A DNA stretch of 64,000 bases. Source: Gymnopus androsaceus JB14 (lineage: Eukaryota > Basidiomycota > Agaricomycetes > Agaricales > Omphalotaceae). Of this stretch, positions 36,701 through 46,698 are shown one piece after another (the first letter of the stretch is position 1; each line of letters begins with the position of its first letter). The notes below the pieces were generated by a model. It searched no databases, was not told the origin of the DNA, and worked only from the letters and a program-made list of their open reading frames with translations. The position numbers and the translations under genes were made by a program. The DNA is taken from positions 62,001-126,000 of the forward strand of contig ML769492.1 of the NCBI GenBank assembly GCA_009733575.1, in the 5' to 3' direction.

Positions 36701-36948
36701 TGAACAATCTTGCACTAACATATCAAGCACATGGAAAGTTGAAGACAGCTGAGAAATTGGGTGAGGAGGTGTTGTTGCTGTACAAACAAGTACTTGGAGA
36801 CCATCACCCTTATACCCTGACTTCCATGGACAATCTTGTGATAACATATCAGGCATGTGGAAAGTTGGGGGCAGCTGAGAAGTTGAAAAAGGATATCAGC
36901 AAAGCCTGTGTGACCCCGAGAGGCCTCTGGAGATGTCCAGAGGCCTGA
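33798..36948 (+). CDS. STAND/NLR-like protein, tandem NBD plus TPR (copy 1, intact, 979 aa)
   Basis: Probably a signal-responsive P-loop switch of the fungal NLR type. Five exons (33798-33808, 33866-33966, 34021-34192, 34240-34617, 34671-36948) sum to exactly 980 codons. Residues 1-37 are Gly/Asn-rich (GASNFEIRNSIFTTGNVIHH). The usual linker follows (QCPAPSPYFVGREDILRKLS, 48-67), then a segment (70-180) that mirrors an NBD without a P-loop. The true NBD comes next: GGTGKT at 203-208, FFDASS at 227-232, Walker B LCIFDN at 268-273, IITSR, and GCHALAVSTAGAYI in the GLPL position. After a winged-helix-like region, nine or ten 42-residue TPRs follow (HHPDTLTSM..LALTY..GKLEAAEKL). The last residues (ISKACVTPRGLWRCPEA) come from an inserted MITE and replace the tail kept in copies 2 and 3. 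Immune or incompatibility function is inference. Confidence 0.88.
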
Positions 36949-36990
36949 AAGCTGTCAAAAAGGTGTTGACTTCTCCAGAGGTCTCTGGAA
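36894..36990 (+). mobile_element. MITE end inserted in the STAND copy 1 coding sequence
   Basis: TATCAGCAAAGCCTG at 36894 matches the family terminus CATCAGCAAAACCTG with two changes. It is followed by the typical CCAGAGG/CCTCTGG words and AGCTGTCAAAAAG, also seen in the MITE at 44604. The right end is not recognisable. The insertion supplies the last 17 codons and the stop. Confidence 0.65.
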
Positions 36991-37307
36991 TATTGCCCAG
37001 GCTATCTTGTCTTTCTTTTTTCTTGTCTTTTTCCCTTGTTTAATCTTCAGGCTGTTTAATCTTGTTTACTCTACCAGCCTTGGCCCTCAGGAAAGGACTT
37101 CATACCACCTCATGTATAGTGATTAACATGCACATAGCTCAAGTTTATGATCCAATCACTTATCAGCATGCTAGCAGGCTACATACAGAACTATATACAT
37201 GTGTAACAGTGTATTACTTTCTTGTTACTTTTGTCTTTACTTTACTTTTTATTGCTTCATGCATTGCTGAAATATATATTTGGGCCAAGGGCATTGGGAA
37301 TAGGGCA

Positions 37308-37335
37308 TACATCAGGAAAACCTTCATTAGCAAAA
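37308..37335 (+). repeat. Left terminal inverted repeat of the Plavaka element
   Basis: Begins TA then CATCAGGAAAACCTT and continues CATTAGCAAAA. It pairs with the right end at 44045-44072 with two mismatches over 28 bp. Confidence 0.8.
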
Positions 37336-37698
37336 GATGCTAGGTGCATACAAAAACTCGTCAAAATGTTGATAAAATATGCAAACATTTCATGTTTTGA
37401 CACTATAATGTGAGTTATGCAAAATTATGCCCGTTATGCCCGTTAGACAGGTCCCCTGATAAGAAATGCATTAAGTTTCAAAATTATGCTGTTTACTCTG
37501 AGGTATGCAGTTACATTCAGCAGCATCGGAACGATAAATCATGCAAAATTATGGAATATATTGGATGCCAGCACGAAACAAGATCATATATACATTTTAT
37601 TTTATTTCAACAAAAACACACAGACTCGGAATGAACAAGAAACTAGCAATTCGTACAACCACCGCCATTCAGATAAAGATTGAATAGTATGAATAGTA

Positions 37699-40157
37699 TT
37701 AGTAGACATCGGGTAACCCATCTGATTCTTCATCGTCGACAGGCTCCCTGCACATTCCAGAAATTATCAGCGAAATCCACTGACACTCAAATGAAAACTT
37801 ACGTTGCTCGATTTAGCAGTTCGACCATCATGACATGATAGCTTACTGCGTTGTCAGCCTGGATCTTCAAAAGATAATCGACATGTTTCTTGTATTCCGG
37901 CCGCGCCTTGTCTCCCTTGAAGTCAACAATACTATGAGACCCCGATGACCATTCCCAAAGACAGAAGTGCACCTGCAGAAAGTAACGTTATGAGCCCAAA
38001 GAATAGCCCAAGTGCATAAAAGAAAAACATACTGCAGCAGCAGCAAGCGCCAGCATTGACATTGGAAGCTCGGGCTCAGAATACCGCTCATTGTCGAGCA
38101 AGGAAGAGAAGAGAGGGAGCAGAACTTGACCAGGTGAAGCTGCACCAGAGAACATGGAGCGTAAAGTTGCTATAATAGCACCATGCTTATATGCCCCACC
38201 GGTAAGCTCCAAAGAGTTGACATCCAGATAATCTGGTGTATAGACATGCTGGTGAGCCTGGTGAGTACTAATCATTGCAAATAATAAATGCGCAGCTATG
38301 GCGTACCTCAACACATTTAGTAACAATCTTGGGTGGCTCTGCGGCAGGTTCCTTATCTGTCTCTCCAGGTAGAGGAGCAGGATCTGGAAGACCAGAAACA
38401 ATCTAAGATATAAATCAGTACAGACTAGCGGTAGAGATAGTGAGCCACTTTACCACATCATTGAACTCCGGGGGAGGTCTTGCTTTCAATGGGAAGATGT
38501 AATGACATTTCATGGAGACAAATGCAATATATCGACGTAGATCACAGAGTCGCCCAGTAATTGGGTACTCGCTATCAAGGATCACAGCTTCTGCAGCTTT
38601 CTTAACTTCAGAACAAACATGAACAACCTGATTGAACACCTAAAAGATAGTGAGCAAGCAGAAGCTCTTAAAAATTGTGACCTACATAATCACAGAGAGA
38701 CTTTGCCCATTTACGCTCCAAGGGAGTGCAAAGCCAGTTCAGCAAGCTCATCCAGCCCAAGTTCCGTAGCTGCCGATGCCAAGGCATCACGATAGCATAG
38801 ATGATTGACATGCAGCATCAGGATATGCATCTTCTAGGAGAAAGAGTCCAGTTGAAGTCGCTGTTGCCTTGGTGAGAACATCTTGAATCTCACTACTCTG
38901 AGTGCGCTTTGATATCAGTCGCTGTCCAGGGGCCGGGTGGTACATATTGCGCTTCAGAAGACCAGATACACAGAGCCGCAGGCTTTGGTACTAGTTAATA
39001 ATAAATCCGAAACGGAGAAAGACAGAAAATGTTACCTCCTTCTTCGAGACTGTGACTGGAGCAACAAACGCTGGGACCTATAGATATCACTAATGAGTTG
39101 CATATTGATCGAAGGGTGTAAACGTACCTCCTGAGCGTATTTGGCTGCCCGGACTGATTGGCCCTAGAACAAATAATGAGTGGGCTGAACAACTGGATCA
39201 GTGAATGGTTACCTTCGAAACTGATGCACCTTGAGCAGTAGGCTTCAAGCTGGATTTGATGGATGTCCTTGCTCGAGCCTTGGGCTTGGGAGCTATGATC
39301 TCCTCTTCGTCTTCCTCATTTTTGTCCAACCCATTTTCATCATCATCGGCAGCATCATCAGTGGATTGACCAATATCAAACAAGGAAGAATAGTCATCAT
39401 CTGTGACTGGAGGGATAAAGAGGCCATCTGAGGAAGGGCTGCGGTTGCGCTGACCAGAGGTTAGAGGTCTTTGAGAAGAATCCTGGCGGCGCACCAAACG
39501 TGGAGGGACATATTGGGCACTACGGTCGTCTTCCATATCAATGTCTGCTATGACAAGAAAGAACAGAAATAAGATTAAATCAAATAGCGCGACAGAATGA
39601 CTCACCATTATCTTGATGCTGGGACTCGGAGTCACTCTCTGCAAGTTGGCGCTGTTTTTTCGCCGCACGACTGCGAGCTGGAGGACGAGCTGGAACCTGA
39701 GAAACAAGCTCAGGTTCTGAGTCCTCCGATTTGACGGATTTTGCCTTGGAAGGCCCTTGTAGATAGTTAATGACAAAAAAAAGAGCTCCTTGCCACAACA
39801 TACTTTTGGGCTTGAGCCTGTTTTTGACAGGTTCTGGAGCTTCTTGTTGCTCTACATCTGAAGCGGCGGGCCTTTTTTTACCTTGTGCAGCGTACCAGAC
39901 TGGAGGAAAAAATGATCAGCAGCCACTTTGGGTGAGTGAGCACAGAGTCAAGTCAAAATAACTGACCTGCATTGCTGGTTGCTTTTGCGGCTGCTTTTCG
40001 GACTAAAGCAAGTGTTCATATGGTGAAAAAGAAAAAGAGACAATTTCTCACCTGGTCGGCTGGTGCTCTCGGGAACGGTAAAAGTTTGAGCTTGAGCTTC
40101 CGTTGCCAATTTACGAACACCTTTCTTGAGTAGTCCCTGCAAAGTAGCAAGAGACAT
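37699..40157 (-). CDS. DUF6532-domain protein carried by the Plavaka element
   Basis: The start is probably the ATG at 40155-40157 (MSLATLQGLLKKGVRKLATE). Many short exons follow. A low-complexity charged N-terminal half reads KKRPAASDVEQQEAPEPVKN, DSEPELVSQVPARPPARSRA, FIPPVTDDDYSSLFDIGQST and ENGLDKNEEDEEEIIAPKPK. The C-terminal globular part is typical of DUF6532: GAYKHGAIIATLRSMFSGAA, LPMSMLALAAAAVCF, HFCLWEWSSGSHSIVDFKGD, YKKHVDYLLKIQADNAVSYH, ending EESDGLPDVY. Such proteins are common in Agaricomycetes with no known function. Its place inside the terminal repeats, divergent from the transposase, suggests a role in the element. Confidence 0.75.
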
Positions 40158-40394
40158 TGGAGATGGCAGAAAAAATTGAAGTCGTAACAAAAATTATGGT
40201 GATTGTGGTCGAAGTTGAAAGAATGGGATGACGGATGGTTCAAGTCGAACATTGACCACCAGTAAACATTAACAAACTGTAAAAACGCCTAAACGTTAAA
40301 TCCACGAAACGAGATGCCTAAAAGAGACGCCTAAAATAGAAATTAGTACGTTAACTACTTTCTGGACAACGACGCACTTATCTTTACCACAACC

Positions 40395-43300
40395 ATGCCT
40401 ACAACTTGTAAATCGTGCCGAAAGGTATTTTCCGATGCTGGATATATGCAACACATTCGAACAACACAAAAAAAGGGATGTGCTGCTCTTCAAAACGAAA
40501 CCGAGAGTTTCGAAACGCCTCTGGATCTCATCCGAACTATGCACGGGCTTGCCAATGACGAAGTTTCTCCGGAGGTCGAGTCAGATGGTGATTATTTCGG
40601 AGATTATGCCAACAGCATCCTAGATCAGGCAAACCCAGACAGTGATGCCTGCGGAATGGGTACTCGCAAGGCTTCGAGTGATGCCAGAGTGCAAGATGAT
40701 CATCTAGATATTCTCATGGCTGACGTTGAGAGCCCAATGAATGATGAGTCAGAGGGAAATGGCGGTAGTGAGGATGAGGATGGCTACGCTTCATACTCAG
40801 ACCTTGGAGAGGATGAGCTAGAATTTGAGCTTGCGGAGGCTGCCGCTTGCGAGAACTCTTGGGAACCTTTACCTCCATCTCTGCCTCCATCTCCACCTCC
40901 TTTTTCATGCAGCCCATCACCTACGGATATGCTCTCAGACCATTCGCGCTCACCTTCTCCTCCCATCATGCTCATGGACGACTTGAATGATGTCAACTTC
41001 CCCGTAAATCCCCGCCTCGAGGCCAAGATGAGCCTTCCTGCTGAGCCTCATATTGAACACTATCCCGATATCCGAGCTGGTAAACCTGTTGGCTCTCGTG
41101 CACCAGAACACGATCATTACCATGATCGACTTCATGCTGCAGATGTGGATAATCCATGGAGGCCATTCAAATCTGAACTGGACTGGCATGTTGCATGTTG
41201 GGCCAAGACGAGGGGTCCAAGTTCAACAGCTCTCACAGAGCTACTGAGTATTCCAGGGGTACGTACTTGAAGAAATTTGTGAAACATGAACTGACTTTTA
41301 TTGACTGTAGCTATGCGAGAAACTTGGTTTGTCCTACAAGTCAGCAAAAGAGCTAAACAAGGTAATTGATGAAAGTGTACCTGTGACCCGGCCCCCTTTC
41401 GAAGTGAAAGAAGTCGTTGTGCAAGGTGAAGCGTTCGAGGTGTATTACCGGAATATCACGTTGTGCGTCCAAGCACTTTACTCCGAACCAGAATTCACGA
41501 AATACATGAAGTATGCACCTGAGAAGCACTACACGGATTCATCCTTGGAAACAAGAATGTATCATGATATGCATACGGGAAAATGGTGGTGGACGAGACA
41601 GGTAAACCTTTATAATAAGCTGTTGAAATTCACACACTAATATTGTACATTTGAGTAGGAAGCCCTTGACAGACAGCGCCCGGGTGGTACAATCATCCCT
41701 ATCATTCTTTCTACAGATAAGACTCTAGTTACCACATTCTGTGGAAAATCAGCATATCCTATCTACTTGACGATTGGAAACATTCCGAAAGAAATTCGAC
41801 GCAAGCCTTCCTCTCGAGCATACATCCTCATCGGTTATCTTCCGACTTCAAAACTTGAACATATCACCAACAAAGCCTCTCGCAGAAGAACCCTCGCCAA
41901 CTTATTTCATAAATGTATGGGTCACATTGTTTCTCCGCTAAAGTCTCATGGTGCCAACGGCATTGTTCTTGCTGGTGGAGACGGTGCTGAACGACGAACA
42001 CACGCTCTCCTTGCAGCATACTGTGCTGATTACCCTGAGCAGGTACTGATTTCATGCTGTACATCGGGGGATTGTGCCGAGTGTGAGATCCTCAAAACAC
42101 TCATGGGAAACGACACCACTCTGTATCCTATCCAAGATCTTCTCAAAATCCTACGTGCATTAGATAAATTTGACAGTGAAGGCCCTCTTGAATTTAGAGA
42201 GGCATGTAGCGACGCAGGCATCAAGCCTATCTACAACCCTTTCTGGAAGGACCTTCCATATTCCAACATCTATCGAATGCATAGCGCCGGACATCTTGCA
42301 TCAGCTTTACCAAGGTGTTATGAAGCACCTGAAATCCTGGATCATTGATATCTTTGGACCAGCTGAAATCGATGCACGATGCCGTAGACTGCCTCCTAAC
42401 CATCACGTCTGTCTATTCATGAAAGGCATCAGTTCGCTATCACGAATCACTGGACAAGAGCACAACAATGATATATCGAGGTTCCTGCTTTCCATAATCA
42501 TTGATATTCCTTTGCCAGGACAACTTTCTGCAGCACAACTCCTTTGGAGCATGCGGGGACTTGTCGATGTTCTCTATCTAGCTCATTATCCTATTCAGAC
42601 TGACAAAACTCTGGCACTTTTCCATACGGCTCTTGAACAATTTCATGACAACAAACAGATCCTCATTGACCTTGGTGTGCGCAATGACTTCCATTTTCCC
42701 CAACTTCACTTTTTGAATCACTATGTGGAAAAAGCAGAGTTCATCGGAACATTTGATAATACAAACACCGAGCATACAGAGCGATTACACATTGACTTGG
42801 CCAAGGATGCTTATCATGCTACAAATAGCAAAGATGAATATCCCCAGATGACTATCTGGCTGGAGCACAAGGAGAAGGTCCTGCGTCACGATTGCTATCT
42901 ACGCTGGCTTCATGATGGCAAACCCAAGATTTTGCCGAATTGAATGGACACCTCCGGGCCTCTTGTATTGTCGCAGTCTTCACATGGCAAAATATCCTAC
43001 TGTACGAAGCCTTGGGCTTCCAGCAGTGGATAAGAGATATTCAGTACCATTCTTCAGGGCCGTGCTTGCACGTTTCATTGTACAGCTCCACGATCCGAAC
43101 AATATCCGGACCCCAGCTTGAAGCTGCAGTGCTAGATATTGACACCGACTTCACATTCTCTATTGCAGTTTATCATCTCATCAAATATACTCGCATCGAT
43201 CCGGTCACTCATGTACGCAGCACAGCAGACTCTATTCATGTACAACCTGCACGTAAAGATCGTCGGAATCGTCCTATACCGGGCAGATTTGATACTGCTC

Positions 43301-43762
43301 TGATACAGTGTTCGGGATGACACTCAGGAGCCAGTGAAAGGTATGGAGCAGTGACCAGTATGCATTTCATGCTTACTAACTTGAACTATTTCAGCTTTTT
43401 GGGTTGGTCAAGTGCGTTTAGTTTTCTCACTTCCTTTGGTGGTCATGAGTGGCTTGTGCAAAGATGTCCAGTATGCGAACTGGCCAAAACATCTTGCATA
43501 CGTTGAGTGGTTCACTCCTTTCAGCAGACCAGGGCCAAACCACTGCCTCCATAAAATTACTCGCTCATTTACAGCAGAGGGAGGGAATTTAGCAAGTGTT
43601 GTTGACTTGAAACAAGTAGTTAGGAGTGTTCCGCTCACACCAAACTTTGGAAAGGTAGTGGATCGGAGCTGGACTAGCAGTAATGTAATGAATAAGTGCA
43701 AGTCGTTCTTTGTCAACCCATTTCCGGATCAGCACGACCATACCTTGTACAATTTATCATAA
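40395..43762 (+). pseudogene. Plavaka transposase, frameshifted
   Basis: ATG 40395 opens a degenerate zinc finger (CKSCRKVFSDAGYMQHIRTT), followed by an acidic/Pro-rich linker. The Plavaka core then follows: DNPWRPFKSELDWHVACWAK, EVKEVVVQGEAFEVYYRNIT, YHDMHTGKWWWTRQ, IIPIILSTDKTLVTTFCGKS, AYPIYLTIGNIPKEIRRKPS, IAPDILHQLYQGVMKHLKSW, FLNHYVEKAEFIGTFDNTNT, EHTERLHIDLAKDAYHATNS. The C-terminal block is KHLAYVEWFTPFSRPGPNHC, VDRSWTSSNVMNKCKSFFVN. Introns lie at 41259-41310 and 41603-41659. The frame must change near 42270 (before CIAPD) and again near 43110, with an unclear join near 42940, so the copy is probably inactive. Confidence 0.88.
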
Positions 43763-44044
43763 CGCTTGACATGATATGATATTGCATGTTTGACTTGAGT
43801 CTGACCACTGGTGGCTTTTGAAATCCTCAATGACTCAGAAATGATGCATGTGTCTTGCGTGTAAATCAAAAGATCAGTTCGACTGCCAGCTTTGCGATCA
43901 CATAACTTTGCATAAAAATTGCTGGATTATGACAGAATGAACACTATATGTATTGTTTTGCATAATCTTGCTAACCTTTGACTTATTCATGCTATAAGAT
44001 GTAAAAAGTGCATGTTATTGCAATCTTATGCAAACTTATGATAA

Positions 44045-44072
44045 TTTTGCCAATAAAGGTTTTCCTGATGTA
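44045..44072 (-). repeat. Right terminal inverted repeat of the Plavaka element
   Basis: Reads TTTTGCCAATAAAGG then TTTTCCTGATGTA, the inverted partner of 37308-37335. Confidence 0.8.
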
Positions 44073-44358
44073 GGAATACTAGTATATGTAGTAGATAGAT
44101 ACTCATGTATTCCTTAGCTTTGTTCTCATTTATTCTACCTGATCCAGTCCAGATCTTTACTCTCTTCTTTGTTATTCCTCTTTGAGTATGGCAGCAACTA
44201 GTTCCCCACAACACAAGGTACCAGGCATATGACTTCTGAACTAAGCAATGAGAAACAATGAGTAAAAGAGAAGAAAAATGATACTGAGAACTAGGAGTTA
44301 TTGACAACATTGAAACTAATGACTGTGCTACAACTACATCTACTTAGTGATGTTACCA

Positions 44359-44443
44359 GGTTGTCCGGGTTTTTCTGAGTTCCGGGTGGGCCAGGAGGTC
44401 TGGGTCCGGGTCAGGCTGAGCTTTTCAAACCCGGAAACCTGAC
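44359..44443. repeat. Inverted-repeat element of about 85 bp
   Basis: CAGGTTGTCCGGGTTT at the left and AAACCCGGAAACCTG at the right are inverted copies with one indel. The interior repeats GGGTCCGGGT and TTCCGGGTGGG. No ORF; perhaps a small non-autonomous element. Confidence 0.5.
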
Positions 44444-44603
44444 CAACAATCCGATTTTCTGTGTGCCTGGTTGCAGCACTCAGATTTTGCTTGCATATTA
44501 CACTTAACTCAAGTTATTATATATAGTCATCAGATGAAGTAAAAGTTCCATGTATGCATGATTTTATTTACTGTAGGCAATATACAGTAAGTACTATGTT
44601 TGA

Positions 44604-44762
44604 CATCAGCAAAACCTGTATGTACTCCAGAGTGCTCCAGAGCACTGACAGCTGTCAAAAAGCCATCAAACTGCTCTGGAGCACTCTGGAGCACTCTGGA
44701 GCTGGTACCCTTGCTCCAGAATGTATTAAGATGCCTTATCAACCATACAGGTTTTGCTGATG
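44604..44762. mobile_element. MITE with CATCAGCAAAACCTGTATG termini
   Basis: 159 bp, ends CATCAGCAAAACCTGTATG and the complement of CATACAGGTTTTGCTGATG. The interior consists of CTCCAGAGTGCTCCAGAG and CTCTGGAGCACTCTGGAG words able to fold back. No clear TA duplication remains. Confidence 0.85.
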
Positions 44763-45000
44763 AAGTTCAGATTTCATTGAATTCCAAGGTTGGGATGCCC
44801 TTGTTAGGCTAATAGCTGTATGGTAAAAATAGTGTGCAAAAATTACACCCCAGCACATGAATACCCTCATGTAAATCTGATTGTCAACCTACAAGTAGTC
44901 AAAGATGGGTTGGGATTGAGAAAGGATAGCATACTATACTCAAGGTAAACATTGGATGTGATGAAACATGGGTTGGAGAACCAGGGGGAACCTTAACATG

Positions 45001-45105
45001 CATCAGCAAAACCTGGGTGTTCTGTACAGAGCTGTACAGCTCTGTACAGCACCCACAGCACCCATAGCAAGGTACCCCTCTGTACAGAGCTGTGGATTTT
45101 TCAGG
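45001..45105. mobile_element. Truncated MITE, left end
   Basis: CATCAGCAAAACCTGGGTG is followed by CTGTACAG and GAGCTGTACAG words like those in the element at 33488. The right terminus is missing. Confidence 0.65.
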
Positions 45106-45688
45106 AACGTTGTCCATCAGGCACTCAGGGTTCTATGCCATTCAATTCTACTCAATACAATCGAATCGTTTCGCTGGCACCGTTCACGAACAAAATAATC
45201 ATAAAATGTCATAATATTATTGTTCTCGGTCATACTACTCTAGAGTACTCATACAAGGTCAACATTAATAGTGCTTGAATAATGCTATAGTGTTACTTAG
45301 GCCTCTGGCATGTTGCTGGCACGTGGACGCGTCAATTAATTCTTTTACTCTTGTACTCAACTTGTACTCGAACTTCACGTCATGGCCTTTCCAATCCCCT
45401 CTCATCGCAAGTTCAGTTCTCAGTGGACGAAGCTATCAACGAATGAGTGTTTCGCTGACAAGTAATGGACTAGGGAGTTGGATGAGTGTGTAAAGGATAC
45501 GAACTTGGTGCTTACTTTTACTAACTAATAATGATCTTGTACTAATAATGAATAGTAATTATGTAGGAACGAATCCTAGCCGTATCCAAACCTCCCTTCA
45601 GGAATTCCAATGTCAACTATGAACATTTATTTCTGTGCAGACACATCTAAGGACGTTAACGAGTCAAGTGGATTCGTGACCGGTCGAC

Positions 45689-46478
45689 TTGTCTGACGCA
45701 CATGTTGGTACCCTCCTTTTCTCAAATATAATTCGATGTTTACATTCCTTTTCGTTGACAGGCCTAATCCCATCCCATCTCCAAACCACTCTATCCTATC
45801 TCGATCTGCTCTCAATGCCCGAATCCAGTACCAAGCTTTGCATCTCTGCAGACATACATTCAAGTTTTTGACTGTCCTAGTGCGGAACGGTGATCTTCCA
45901 GAAGCCATAGACGCTTTCAATGGAGCAAGACGCGCCAGAATCGGTCAAGAGGGCCAAGGTTGGGTGGATTTGAGGGACATGTCTGAATGGTCTTGCAAAA
46001 CCAAAGCACGTATGGAAGAGCGGCTAAGTGATGCCTATTCCATTGCGTCTTGGTTAATCCCATCTATATCTATTACAACTACAACCAATTAAAAACCTCG
46101 CTATATAGTCCGTCAATCCAACCGAACCCTTTTCCTCCTCGAAATCATCTCATCAATTATCTATCCGCTCTTCATCGAGATATCACCGTGTACTACATCC
46201 ACGGTTTACTAACGCCGCTAATCGCGGTTGTACAGAATGACGACGAGGTTATAACTAGCGTTTTTCCGTTCACCGCCAACTCCCTCCGAGCCCGATTCTA
46301 CGTCCACCCAGGGTCAACGTACCTCATTCTTCACCAAGTCCTGCTGTACCCCGATGTTCTTCTGCACCCCGATCTCTTCAAACCACCTACCTCTTCCTCA
46401 TCGTCTGGAGCCTACCGGGACTCATACAGTTCTGCGATGCAGTTTGAGGAGGAGTGTATCGTGCAGTTGTTCTTTTAG
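45689..46478 (+). CDS. Uncharacterised ORFs, possible gene remnant
   Basis: Two adjacent protein-like frames occur: 45736-46020 (SALNARIQYQALHLCRHTFK, VLVRNGDLPEAIDAFNGARR, DLRDMSEWSCKTKARMEERL) and 46110-46478 (LHRDITVYYIHGLLTPLIAV, ANSLRARFYVHPGSTYLILH). Composition and frame length suggest pieces of one helical protein. I could not find a convincing splice that joins them, nor name the family. The 3' side runs into the duplicated segment at 46699. Confidence 0.4.
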
Positions 46479-46698
46479 GAATAGACGATTCCACTGCTTA
46501 CTACGGTCCATATGCCTATGCCTACGCCTACATCCACGCCCTCATCCGTTGATGCGGATCGATCTGTGCAAACAGGTTTCGCACAAACGACAAAGGAGGG
46601 AGAGGCTACTCGGTATATGTTAATTCTGCACACTTGCCGATGGGCGGAGATGGTTAGGGTCGAAGAGAAAGTGTTTGCGTTCTTGGATGTCCAACCTC

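Larger units (their letters stand above)
37310..44070. mobile_element. Plavaka-type DNA transposon, about 6.8 kb, with TIRs and TA flanks
   Basis: Bounded by inverted CATCAGGAAAACCT..GCAAAA termini, with TA outside each end as the likely target duplication. It holds two divergent genes: a DUF6532 protein (minus) and a Plavaka transposase (plus). Subterminal regions on both sides are rich in TTATGCAAAATTATGC-like words. The transposase reading is interrupted, so this copy may no longer be autonomous. Confidence 0.8.

Noticed and set aside
35253..36856. Minus-strand Cys/Ser-rich ORFs
   Set aside because: Antisense shadows of the TPR repeats in STAND copy 1; the same pattern recurs under copies 2 and 3.
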